Source: Halocafeteria seosinensis
Taxonomy: Eukaryota > Sar > Bigyra > Bicosoecida
Direction of reading: 5' to 3'
DNA length: 64,000 nucleotides
NCBI GenBank assembly: GCA_001687465.1
Contig: LVLI01000314.1
Span: forward strand, 62,001-126,000
Shown piece by piece: positions 1 through 10,047 of the stretch. The notes under the pieces are model-generated. The model was not told the DNA's origin. It searched no databases and saw only the letters and a program-made list of their open reading frames with translations. Numbering within the stretch: position 1 is the stretch's first letter; the number at the start of each line of letters is the position of its first letter. Both the position numbers and the translations under genes were made by a program.

Positions 1-1156
1 GATTGCTCTTCTAAACCCTTATCCACCAATTTACCAGCTTTCTTCTGCAGAGGCTATGACATGTGCCATCGCGCATCAACAGAGCTATGATACAGCTGTG
101 TCAATATTGGCCGAGTCTGCAAGAATGAAGATTTCGGCAGAGGATCCTAATGACGTTAGCAGTGGAAGAAAGCGTTACTACACACTGATGGCACGGCTAC
201 GGGCCATCGCTTGGGCGCTTAGAGATTCGCGACAATTAATCCATGACCCAGGAACCGGTTTTAAAGTGGGAGTAGTGATGTTAAATGGCGCTTACGAAAT
301 CCAAAAGCAAAGAGACTTACACGGAGATGTTGAACGACTCAATGAACTGATGGCTGCCAGTGTTGCCGAAGCACTATATTTCATACGCCATGTTAGCGAC
401 AGTTTGCGGCAGTTGGCCGGCCTGAAGAACCCTTTCATAAGCATGGACCAATGGCCGCCCGAGAGAACACTCCATTTCCAACTAGAAGGCATAGAAGAAG
501 CACTCATGCCGCAGGTGGCGTTGGACGCGTCGAATGCTCCTGCGGACTTACCACCCTATACACATCCTCCAGTAGTTGTCCGCACAAGAGAGCAACACAG
601 CCTACCCGACGCCGTAGTGCGCATAATGAGCAACCGACGGGTTAATTTTGATCGCTGGAACCGTCTCGAGGATCCACTAACCAATGCTCCCATGCTGCTC
701 ACAGATGAAGAGATATCGCTGTTTACTCAGATCTCAGTGTCAAACGAACAGGGGAGAAGAGCGCATGCTGAAGCTCTGGCTCTCAAAGCTCTTGTCAACG
801 AAGAGAGTGTCCTCCTATATCCACTCTGGCACGAGGCTAAAGATAGAGCGTACGATTGGCTCCCTACCAGGGTGGCATCTCTATCTTGGTTCTGTCCGGT
901 CTATATTCAGTTGATCACTGCACAAGCGCAGCTTCAGCGGGAAGCCCGAAACATTCTCTTTACTTTGGAAGCAGCGGCTTACGCGTGCATAGGGGAGGGG
1001 AGAAAAACGATCTTCGAAGAGTTAATCAGTGTCATCAGTCAGCTCAAGCAACAAGGTGTTATGTCGGACTCCAGGGCAGCAGAAAAAACCCAATTCTGGG
1101 AGTCCATCTACTCACAAGAGCTTACGTTCTCCCAACAGATCCAAGAGCGCTTCTAG
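1..1156 (+). CDS. 3' part of an unrecognised helical protein
   Basis: An open frame ends at TAG 1154-1156. It encodes about 366 residues from the first internal ATG at 56. The frame is also open from base 2 to 56, but the text just before base 51 looks like an acceptor: a TCTAAAC branch-like motif at 10-16, a pyrimidine run, then CTGCAG ending at 50. The most likely reading is therefore that an internal exon starts at 51 and the true start lies left of the window. The protein is soluble and mostly helical, with no membrane segment and no motif I recognise; the C-terminus is glutamine-rich. Its stop is 4 bases from the stop of the convergent RBBP5 gene, so the two 3' ends must overlap as transcripts. 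Function unknown. Confidence 0.7.
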   Translation, partial: IALLNPYPPIYQLSSAEAMTCAIAHQQSYDTAVSILAESARMKISAEDPNDVSSGRKRYYTLMARLRAIAWALRDSRQLIHDPGTGFKVGVVMLNGAYEIQKQRDLHGDVERLNELMAASVAEALYFIRHVSDSLRQLAGLKNPFISMDQWPPERTLHFQLEGIEEALMPQVALDASNAPADLPPYTHPPVVVRTREQHSLPDAVVRIMSNRRVNFDRWNRLEDPLTNAPMLLTDEEISLFTQISVSNEQGRRAHAEALALKALVNEESVLLYPLWHEAKDRAYDWLPTRVASLSWFCPVYIQLITAQAQLQREARNILFTLEAAAYACIGEGRKTIFEELISVISQLKQQGVMSDSRAAEKTQFWESIYSQELTFSQQIQERF

Positions 1157-1160
1157 ACAA

Positions 1161-4121
1161 CTATCTTGAAGACAGCTTGCCTTTCTTCGAAGCTGATCGA
1201 GCAGCACTTGCTTTAGATCCACTGTTGAACCGGCCGGCGGTCTCCAGAGAGCCTTGAAGCTTCTGATCCGGGTCATAGAATAGGGTGGGCTCCAAGCCAG
1301 CATGCTTCCCTACATCGTTGAGTCGACGTAGTCCCTCTGAGTACACAGCCCACCCTGCGTCCGGCGCACTGTGCAGCTTGACTTTCTTCTGACGTGAAGG
1401 AAACTTGGTACTATCCTCTCCCTCTAAGTGTCCTGTCCTTTTAAAGTTGCGTTTGTTAGATCTATGTAATACATCGACCCCGTGAAGACCTAGTGTCTTC
1501 CCCGGATGGGAACCAACAAAGGAGTTCGTTAACGTAATTGGAGCGCGAGTGCGCTCTTTCACAGGTCTCTTCTCTGAGCTTTCATCATTTTCCGCATCAG
1601 TAGGAGCCGGTACGGAAGTCAATGGAGCGGTTTTGCCTAAGTCTTGAGGGACAAACGACTGTGATACGGCTCTTCGCAGTTGTGCAGTGGAGAACATAAT
1701 GGAAGCAGTATTTGACGGATCACAATCGTTTTCAGTAGTATTTCGTTCCTCCCACAAGTCAAATTCATCTTCGCGTTCAATGTAGTGAATATTACGACGT
1801 AATTCCTCAAACCATTTGCTAAAAGCTGACCAACTCTCATGCTCAATGGCCTTCCAAACACGTACAAGACCACTCCTGCTTCCAGCGTAGAGCATCTGAC
1901 GTTTAGGATGCCATGAACACGAAGAAATACCATCTTTTCGCGAGGCAGTTTCGATTGACTCCAAAAGAGCGTTATCTGATTTGCGGTCTCCATACGAAAC
2001 GGCACTCTCGGAACTCAACGATACATGATCGCCGACGAGGATAGCAGACACGACGAATTCGTCCGCAACACTATCACCCTCACTGCTCCACACAGCTATG
2101 CAGTTGTCATTCTTGGTCCTCACCGCCACGGCGACACTTTCCCCATTTCCACTACAACATAAGGTGTTGGCTCGCAGTCCCCCAGTTCCAGCTCCGGAAC
2201 ACGAGGCGAAATTGTGCAAATTCGTATACCTCGCCGCAGTAGTTGGTGTGCAGTACATATTCAGACCTAAGGAACTACCGGATTCAATCAAAATCTGTTG
2301 ACCCTTCTTTCTCCCTAGAGCCTCAATGAGGGGATCCAATGGATTCCCCAAAACGCTGTTGACCCGAGTTGAACATCTAAGCTTCGAACCACTGGACTCT
2401 CTAGCAATTGTCACGCAGATAACGCATATTTTTGTATCTCCAGCTGACGAAAACAGTCGAAAGTCTGGTGTACACTCCTCACTAGCAAGTCCCTGCTCTT
2501 CTCGCTTGGATCGCGTAATCCGGCGAAAACACAAGGAAGCAGCGTTATTCACAATCTCTGAGCCAAGTGCTACTGCTAGTAAAGACACAGAAGCTACTTG
2601 AGAAAGAAGGGAATCATCATCTTGCACTTCAGTTGAGACTTCTGCGGGGTGCATATGGCGATTTCCCTTAAGCTTCATGAATGAATTTACCCAGTTGAGG
2701 TGAATGCAGCCTTTGGATGAACATAGGAACAAGGGGGTGGTGACCAGACAATCCCTATCTGCGGCTGAATAAATCAAACATGGCAACATTATAGGGAGAG
2801 CACCACGCTCAATGGATCTTCCTTACTTCGTGTTATAGAAGTGAACTGCGGAGGCCCCCAGACCATACTTGCCAAGGTTTCCATATTGCCAAGCGGAGCC
2901 ACACCTACACGCCTGTTCGCGTCTGAGCCATCGTTGGTCCCACAATCTGAAGTGCTTCTCCAGTGGATGGAAAGTTTCTTCACATCGTAACTGTGCCCAT
3001 CGTCCGAAAAATGCACTAAGTAAGGGGTATCTCCAAATGGCAGTACTGCTAAGATTTTGTCCGACAGGGGATGGAAATCCGCTGCGATAATGTTACAGGA
3101 TGTAAAGAGTTCGAGTTCAGCTTTCTTATGTCTTAGATCCCACACCCGGATACACCATTCGGACTGACACAAGGTGCAAAGCTTCGCACTATCCCCGCTC
3201 CAGCTGTAAAAAACTCAATAAGAGGAATGAAAACATGAGTTTGACAGAAATCACGAAAATCACTAACCTGACAGCCACAATAGGCCCAGTGTGCGCATCA
3301 ATATCTGCAACAAGGTTGTTGCTTGCAGCGTTCCAAATTTGCAGTGTGCCATCGCTTAGACCTAGCGCAAGTAGGTTCCCAAACTGTACAGAAACACTAG
3401 CGAATTACCTTAGGGTATTCAGAGGTCCCCATGAAAGCGGTGCACTTACTCCAGGGTCGAACTTCGAGACGAACGGTATTCGAGCCAGTTGATTCAGTGG
3501 CGGGAAACGGGGACTTACGCCCTCGACAGGGGACCCTCCGTGTTGTAGCTTGCCGGGAAGAAAGTATCCATTGATTTCCCAGGACGGCACAGGCACATTC
3601 GAAGAGGGTGTCGTTTTTCTCTTGGGATCGGCTGCAGTTGTGACAACAGGTGCCGCCTGTTCTCCTGATTCCACCATTTCCGTATCCTCATCTTCCGCTT
3701 CAGTGGTTGTAGCAGCCGTGTCGTTATTCGTGTGAGCGTCGGAAGCACTATCCTGTCCAGATGCTGGAGATCTCTGGGGGGTGTCGTCTTTTGTCAAGAT
3801 CTCGGCGGCGCCTGCAGTTGGTCCTTGCGTCTCCTTTGCAGGTGTAGTGGGCGTACCAGAGGAATCAGTTGTTGTAGTCACACTAGAATGCGTATTCTGA
3901 GGGGTCATGTCTTGATGAGTCCCTGTGGCAAAGGCGGTGGTGGCCATTTTCCCTTCCCCTTGGGTTGCAGCTTCCTCCGAAGACTGGTGCTGCGTATCAT
4001 CTGCGCTTTCACTGGCACTGTGAGAAACAGCTGACGGAGCATCAGTCATCGTATCTGAGACTACAGGCTCAGAAGGAGAGACGTGAATATCCTGGGTTTC
4101 AGCTCCCGAAGACGAGGACAT
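1161..4121 (-). CDS. RBBP5: RBBP5/Swd1 family WD40 subunit of COMPASS H3K4 methyltransferase
   Basis: Four exons: 4121-3450, 3383-3268, 3203-2827 and 2764-1161. Introns are 66, 64 and 62 bases with consistent phases, giving about 922 residues. RBBP5/Swd1 is a WD40 scaffold of SET1/MLL complexes, which methylate histone H3 lysine 4 in the nucleus. Recognisable blocks are the first blade (GNLLALG, DGTLQIW), the second (WSGDSAKL to IRVWDLR), and a late blade SCSWHPKRQMLYAGSRSG followed by ENWSAF-like text (ESWSAFSKWFEEL) and an acidic YIEREDEFDLWEE. That last block is the family's characteristic WD40-exit segment. Human RBBP5 is 538 residues; here a Ser/Thr/Glu-rich N-terminal extension of about 220 residues and a basic C-terminal tail are added. 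The start at 4121 is the first ATG of the frame. Convergent with the gene to its left. Confidence 0.85.
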
Positions 4122-4343
4122 TTTGCTGCTTTCGGCGAAACACAGAAAGCAATGCACAACTATGCGGGTTTCTATCGATTATAAGCCAATCGATTCCAAT
4201 GATTTTTACTACCTCATAGAGGCTCATAGGCTTGCCTAGAAGAGGAAAATAAAGCAAACAAGAAAAAGTACAAGAAAAGATTGTCGTATTATGCAGTTGG
4301 TTGGAACCTAGCATGACACTGATATCTTAGTGTTTGTCGATTC

Positions 4344-4394
4344 ATGGCGGACGGAGTGCGGCTAGTTGGTAGTATACTTTGGCACTCCAATTGA
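4344..4394 (+). promoter_or_regulatory. possible upstream ORF in the leader of the coiled-coil gene
   Basis: An ATG at 4344 opens a 16-codon frame ending in TGA at 4392-4394, just ahead of the main ATG at 4420 and in a different frame. If the transcript starts upstream of 4344, ribosomes would meet this short frame first. The transcript start is unknown, so this is inference. Confidence 0.3.
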
Positions 4395-4419
4395 AAGCGT
4401 GGTCAGGGGTGGGAGAGAG

Positions 4420-5943
4420 ATGACGATGCAGCATTCCACCAAGAGCACGACAACGACTTCCTCAGGAGGCTTGCACCAGGACCATTCCCGTTGGAAGGCC
4501 TCATTTGTCGGTTCGCACCGCAATTCTTATACCGCCGACAGACACGCAACGCCGGTACTGTCTCCTGGTGCCAGCTCTAACGCTCCGCTCTTTCAGACCA
4601 TAGAAGACGATGACTACTGCTCTCACAAATCATCACATCACCTGGACGCGGCTCAACTCACCGCCTCTCCTAGTGCTGTATCCTCACAGTCAACGAACGC
4701 AGCCTCACAGAGTGGATGCAACCACGAACCGGACGGTAGTTATCATGGAGCGGTAGTTGCTACTGCTGCAGGAGGAAAGGCCCCAACGGCTGCTGCGGCT
4801 ATAACGTCACCAGAATCTTCAGGAGTTGCCGTCACCCGAAGAGGGGGAAGTCCTGCCAGCGGAAGATTCGTACAGAAGAGAGAAAGACACTACTCATACC
4901 TCCTACAGATACAGCAACTTGTCAACACATCGCTAAGCAAGGATGTCTCCGGGGTAGTTAAGCGAGCCATGCAGGCATCGGAAGAATGTGATCCGGAAGC
5001 CCTCTCAAACGAGCTAGCACAAAGCAACCGCGTTCTAAACAATGTGCTCGCAGCATCGATGGTAACAAAGACGGTAGCATACTACCGTGGTGGACGAATA
5101 GTGGGTCGAAACGTTCCTTCTTCGTTTCTCTTATCCATGTCCTCGTACTCTATTCGCCAACTCCATTCCATTTTTTCAGAGGAAGAAGAAAAACTCAACG
5201 AGCTCCTAAGACAATACAAAAGGTTCAATAAAGGCGTTGTTGATGTACTGGACAGACGAAAGCAGCATCTATTGCAGCTTCAGGAAGAGGTGCAAGCTCA
5301 AAAGCGCCAGTATGAAGCTCTCCGAACCGAGCAACAGCAACTCGAAAACTCCCAGGAATCCTCTACTTATCAACCTCCCTCTTCGGAAACCTCTTCCACG
5401 CAGAATGCTGAACTCAAATCTATTGCCAACAAAGCGGAAAAAGAGATATCAAACATTCGATTAAGAGTCGAAGACCGCATTGCCGAGTTACAGGAATCCT
5501 TGCCGTCAAAAATCCAGGCAGCCGAGGAGACTACCGAAAATGAAATCAGAAGTCAATTGGACCAAAGGTACCGCGAATCTGTCGATAAATTGGATAAAAT
5601 TGTAGACTCTCGCCAGGAAATGGAGAGGAAACTCCACAATGTGAAGAAAAAGATACACGGTATTGAAGAACTGCGCTGGTATAAGCGTACTGTTCGCAGA
5701 TTAATGGATGAGATGGGGGTGAACTCATATGAAAGATCCATATGGTATTCATGTGTTATAGCTGCTGTAAAATATGATCCTACCCTTCGTATACTTCTGG
5801 AGCGATGTAAGGCTTTTATGGAATCGTATCCGAGACACGAGGAATCGAAACCAGCTTCTCTCTATGCTCAACAAGCATTTCTGGATCTCCGCAATTTAAG
5901 GTCCGCATTATTGAATAGAAATTTAGCCGCCAAGTTTTCGTGA
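4420..5943 (+). CDS. coiled-coil protein with disordered N-terminus, function unknown
   Basis: A single-exon frame of 507 residues from ATG 4420; a second ATG at 4426 is an alternative start. The first 150 residues are rich in Ser, Thr, Ala and His and look disordered. A globular part follows (about 150-240, with KRERHYSYLLQIQQL). A long coiled coil spans about 240-430, rich in Glu, Gln, Lys and Leu and broken by a Ser/Gln linker. The last 90 residues are folded and basic-hydrophobic (RWYKRTVRRLMDEMG to the end). No catalytic motif, signal peptide or membrane span is visible. It starts about 300 bases from the RBBP5 start in the opposite direction, so the two share a divergent promoter region. 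It could be a cytoskeletal or ciliary/basal-body component, but nothing in the sequence proves that. Confidence 0.75.
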   Translation: MTMQHSTKSTTTTSSGGLHQDHSRWKASFVGSHRNSYTADRHATPVLSPGASSNAPLFQTIEDDDYCSHKSSHHLDAAQLTASPSAVSSQSTNAASQSGCNHEPDGSYHGAVVATAAGGKAPTAAAAITSPESSGVAVTRRGGSPASGRFVQKRERHYSYLLQIQQLVNTSLSKDVSGVVKRAMQASEECDPEALSNELAQSNRVLNNVLAASMVTKTVAYYRGGRIVGRNVPSSFLLSMSSYSIRQLHSIFSEEEEKLNELLRQYKRFNKGVVDVLDRRKQHLLQLQEEVQAQKRQYEALRTEQQQLENSQESSTYQPPSSETSSTQNAELKSIANKAEKEISNIRLRVEDRIAELQESLPSKIQAAEETTENEIRSQLDQRYRESVDKLDKIVDSRQEMERKLHNVKKKIHGIEELRWYKRTVRRLMDEMGVNSYERSIWYSCVIAAVKYDPTLRILLERCKAFMESYPRHEESKPASLYAQQAFLDLRNLRSALLNRNLAAKFS

Positions 5944-6740
5944 TGTTTTTTCGGGAGAACTCTGTGTTTCCATTGTATGTGAGACCCAGGTTTTGTTCCT
6001 CAGCGTTGAATGCCTTCATTAAGATTTGCAGTAGTCGACGGAAATTTAGTTTGCTTCACCCGGTGATTCGGAAGTTAGTAGACGGGAACACCATGGGTGT
6101 TAAAGCTGAACCGGGCCGTCGTAAAGAACGAACCTGTCTACCAACACCTTTTTCGCATGTTTTAGGATGATTCCTCTCAGTCATTGTTATTCTCTTGGAG
6201 GGAACTGCTGGGCCATTGTAGTAAACCGTGTTAGTGGAGAAAGGTTTTTCCTCCTCTAAAAAGGGCGTTCAATGGAATGAACCAGAATGGTGGTACCCCT
6301 AACGTTTTCTAGACGTTTCGCTGTCTTGTTTGACTACTACTAACTTGACAAAGAAATCAGAACTGAAGAAAGTTTATTACAAATTACATTTTCAGGTGGT
6401 TCTTTTAAGCATATTCTTTAAATACGATATCCCAAGTATCTTATACTGTATCTATCTACCAAACATCGTCGTCGTAACGAAGTAGCCAGCCTCTGGCTGC
6501 CACCCAGAGACCGTGGTGCAGACTCTAGACTCTAGAGTCTAGCCTGCAGGATTCCGCAAAATGACGGCTGTACCAACAAGTTGAAACCGATTGAACTCGA
6601 GAGCAAATTACATGGGACGATAGTACGTTTATATATAATCTGAAGACCATGACACAAGTGCCGTCTTGCATCTGATCCTATAGTAAGGGCGAGACGAAGG
6701 TATTGCACACTGTGTGTGAGCGTATTATTGACCGCATGCA
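5944..6740. other. intergenic region between the coiled-coil gene and IFT52
   Basis: About 800 bases with no supportable coding frame; the only frames are under 80 codons with no intron-like borders. It holds the 3' flank of the coiled-coil gene and the IFT52 promoter. The only distinct element is a perfect palindrome at 6525-6542. A two-codon ATG CAA TGA lies at 6736, overlapping the IFT52 start codons. Confidence 0.6.
6525..6542. repeat. 18-base perfect palindrome upstream of IFT52
   Basis: CTAGACTCTAGAGTCTAG equals its own reverse complement and is preceded by an overlapping partial copy (GACTCTAGA at 6521-6529). It lies about 200 bases upstream of the IFT52 start. It could be a dimeric factor-binding site or only a chance palindrome. 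Confidence 0.6.
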
Positions 6741-8634
6741 ATGATGAATGGTGATTCCAAGGAGGTATGTACCAGCATATAGTGCATGCACTTAGTCAAT
6801 AGGAGGTTAGCATGATAATGCGTGTGCTGATGAGTGGAATAGGCCCATAGTATCGACCGAATGGTGTCCTAACGGCTGTCTTCAATCTACCTATACCCTC
6901 CTTTTTTATTGTTTTACACAGGCCGACGAGGGCCATACTGGCGGTACACAGGGACAAGACACTGGTAATTCATCTGGAGATGCGACGAGTACCAGTGGCA
7001 TGGCTCGGATACTGTTTGATGCGTCCAAACGGGAGTCCCATCAGCCCACCGGGGGATTCAAAAAGTGGTATCGTAAGCTTCGAGCTCATGCACAAGTACA
7101 TATGTAAGTCGACAGAGTGCTCATTTTCGTTTCTTTAATTTAACTCGTTCCCTTGAGTCGGGCAAACAGAAATAAAGAGCCTATTGAGGCGGAAACACTG
7201 GAAAATATAGATATCGTCATTTTAGGTGGACCAAGAGAACAGTTTACAATGAAAGAGGTACGACAGTGATTCCTTATTTTTGCAACGTCATGAGGGTGAA
7301 TCGCATTAATGGCCTCTTTTGATTCTTTTCAGATTGACACATTAAAGGACTTTCTCAATAAAGGAGGCAGCCTGTTAGCCATGGTTGGAGGTGGAGGTGA
7401 AAAACGTTCTGGGACGAACATTAACTTTCTATTGGAGCAGTACGGCATCAGCGTCAATAATGACAATGTCATGCGGAGCGTCTATTACAAGTACCTCCAT
7501 CCGCAAGAAGCATTTATAACAAATGGACTTGTTAATCAGGATTTCAAACGGATCTGCTCCACAGGCAGCAGTCAGAAGACTCATAGTGGCCTAGCCAATA
7601 GAAGAACAGGCGAAACAAATGAGGCTTCCGAAGTGGCAATCGCCTTCGTGTATCCCCGTGGAGCAACTCTCAGTGTACAGTCACCAGCATTTACTTTGGC
7701 AACCTCGGGACAAATTTCTTATCCAGTGAATCGACCTATTATGGCACTATCAGGAGAAAGCGAAGATAAACGGAAGAAGAAAACTGCTTCAAATGAAGGG
7801 ACAAAAGGAAGGGTTGCTGCTCTAGGGAGTTGTGACATTGTCGCGGATGAATGGCTATTGAAGGAACACAATTACCAGTTGTTGGACGTCATACTGAAAT
7901 GGCTAAGCCGCGATAGCAATACCAAGATTTCTTCAACTGGAACCAAGGAAACTGACATCAGTGAACACAATTTACTACCTGATACAGCATCTCTAGCGGA
8001 AAGGCTACGACCCTGTCTCCAGGAAAGTGAAGAGCTACCGCAGAACTTTGCTAAGTTGTTTGACAATTCAGTTTTTGAGTTTAGCCCTAAATTTGTTCCG
8101 GAAGCTATCAAACTATACGAACAATTAGGCGTAACGCACGAGCCATTGAAGCTCATCACTCCTCAATTTGAGACGCCCCTGCCTCCTATGCAGCCTGCAG
8201 TATTCCCGCCAACATTAAGAGAACCTCCAGGCCCTGCGCTAGATCAGTTCGACCTGGATGAGCACTTCGCTAGTGAACGACTACGTTTGGCGCAGTTAAC
8301 GAATAAGTGCACAGATGAAGATGTTGACTTCTACGTCAAAGAGGCAGCGGAAATTCTTGGGGTGGTGCATCAGCTACCGACGGATAAGAGGGATTCCAAA
8401 CACATATTGGAGCATGTTTTCCGAGCTGTCGTCCACTACAAGAAACTAAATCAGGATGAAGACCAATCGGACGATGAACAGGATCACACAACAGAGGGGA
8501 AGAGTCCTCACAAGTCTCCCGCTAAAATATCAGATATGTTTTCCAGCGACCTTGCGCAGCCTTCAGCAGGTCCCGCCGGGATGGGACCAGGTGTAGCTGC
8601 TGGATTCTCTAGCAAGAGTACCTCACATACATGA
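6741..8634 (+). CDS. IFT52: IFT52, intraflagellar transport IFT-B core subunit
   Basis: Five-part model: 6741-6764, 6922-7103, 7170-7257 and 7333-8634, four exons in all, for 531 residues. IFT52 holds the IFT-B core together and is needed to build cilia. The family's N-terminal GIFT domain is clear: ARILFDASKRES, then LGGPREQFTMKEIDTLKDFLNKGGS, GTNINFLLEQYGI and VYYKYLHPQEA. The late blocks HEPLKLITPQFETPLPPMQPAVFPP and FDLDEHFASERLRLAQLTNKC are near diagnostic, as is KHILEHVFRAVV near the end. The first exon of 24 bases (MMNGDSKE) is inferred from a GAG|GTATGT donor and an ACACAG acceptor in matching phase; translation could instead start at ATG 7000. An insert rich in Lys and Ser and an acidic, low-complexity C-terminal tail exceed the usual 437 residues. 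Convergent with ATP synthase d, 66 bases apart. Confidence 0.95.
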
Positions 8635-8700
8635 AGTAATATAACTCACGAGAGATATCAGGTGTATTCTTCTTAAGTATCACTACATATCGAACTTAGT

Positions 8701-9823
8701 CTACTTCTGGTCAAACATTTTCTTGTCAACTCCTGCTCTTTCAGCAATTCGGTTAGCAATCTTGTCTTCGTCCTCTTGAGTTAACTCGCTCTGGATATCA
8801 GCGCTGCTGCGCAAGTTAGACTCAAAGTTTAGATTACGCCATTCGAGCCATTCTTTCTCTAACAACCCATCGAAGCTGCAGTGAAGTAGAACCCCCTCCA
8901 ATAAACAACTCATACCATATGCTTGCTCTCCTCCTCGTCAACTTACCGTTGGAATGCTCGCGTAACAGTGTAGTAGTCATGGAGTTGGTGTTCCTTGCCT
9001 TCTTCCTTCAGTTTTTCTAGTTCTTGCACGCGAGTCTTGGCATATTCTGAAATGCCTTCCCAGCCTTTTTCCTGCATGTACGGATCAGCCGAGTGTCGAC
9101 GATCCACATATATTAAAATCCACGTGGTGTGCACCAGACTTACACTTTCGCCATGTTTCTGAGCATCCGCAGCTTCATCGTACTTTATGTCAGGGATATT
9201 CGACATATACTGTTCGAACTGTTGCCTAAGCTGATCAACGTCAATATGAGACAACTGCTCTTTATAATAATCCCAGTTAATTCTTGGTGGGCTTCCAACA
9301 CTCCTTGCAGTACTCTGTCGTCATACCATCCCTTCCTTACACATATACAGCTTCTTTAATCAAGCCACGTAGCTAGTAGCTTACCAATCGTTGGTTGAAC
9401 GAGTCCTTGAGTCTGTCTATATTTGTTCGAGACTCCTCAGTTACCATCTTGCTCTTGATATAGTCCCTGTGCACAGGCATACGGTAAAGAATTCGGCAAA
9501 ATTGTGTCATATTGGAAAGGGAAGCCTTAACAGGCGCCTGTAGCCTCCTCTAAACGCTTCCACAAGGGAAATAGCGACGTACCAATCCACATGAGCCGAT
9601 TCAGAGGCATTCGAGGAAGCACAACGCACCGTCATCGTTGATCTGCATTGGTAGAAAAGCACACACAAAGGATATATCCAGGTCAATAGAGAGATAGCAC
9701 CTTAAGAAAACTCCAAAAAGAACGAGGATACCACATGAGGGGAGCCCTGGGGGAGCAAAAAACGTACGTGATGCTTCGGTTGCTTCCCAGGAAGACTCGC
9801 CGCATCATCATTGTTGAGTTCAT
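8701..9823 (-). CDS. mitochondrial ATP synthase subunit d-like protein
   Basis: Exons read right to left from ATG 9823: an Arg-rich presequence (MNSTMMMRRVFLGS), a short exon ending near 9589, then about 9515-9385, 9314-9144, 9071-8947 and 8875-8701. The block SPPRINWDYYKEQL followed by IPDIKYDEAADAQ matches the IDWxYY core of subunit d, and resembles the plant FAd form more than the animal one. Subunit d is part of the peripheral stalk that keeps F1 from spinning in the inner mitochondrial membrane. The junction between the second and third exons is unclear: the GTACGT donor near 9588 is in phase only with an acceptor leaving a 35-38 base intron. The C-terminal 100 residues are charged and helical, as expected for a stalk protein. 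Family call from motif memory only. Confidence 0.65.
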
Positions 9824-9936
9824 TTTGCTGCTTCGCTCCTGATATATACTATTCACTCCACCACAAGAACTTCGGCCTATCTCCTGTACCTCCTACTGGA
9901 AATCAATAGAGTTGTTTCTCCAACGATTCTCGCTCA

Positions 9937-9992
9937 AGGCTCGGCCCGCCGCCGGTCCCGGCCAGGATCCGGGCGGATGGCCCGGCCGGGCT
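9937..9992. other. GC-rich block with a 12-base palindrome in the divergent promoter region
   Basis: A run of nearly pure G and C stands out from the roughly 45-48% GC surroundings. It contains the perfect palindrome GCCCGGCCGGGC at 9980-9991. It lies between the starts of ATP synthase d (9823, minus) and the cytidylyltransferase (10048, plus), so it may serve either promoter. Confidence 0.55.
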
Positions 9993-10047
9993 GAGCTACT
10001 CTGGCGCCAGGAATGCATTCAATGCAGTGAAGTGGTTTTAGGATGTA

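Noticed and set aside
3384-3408. A 25-base intron in the RBBP5 gene (GTAATT to TACAG)
   Set aside because: It breaks the reading frame. A 66-base intron from 3449 (GTAAGT donor) to 3384 restores the WD40 frame perfectly.
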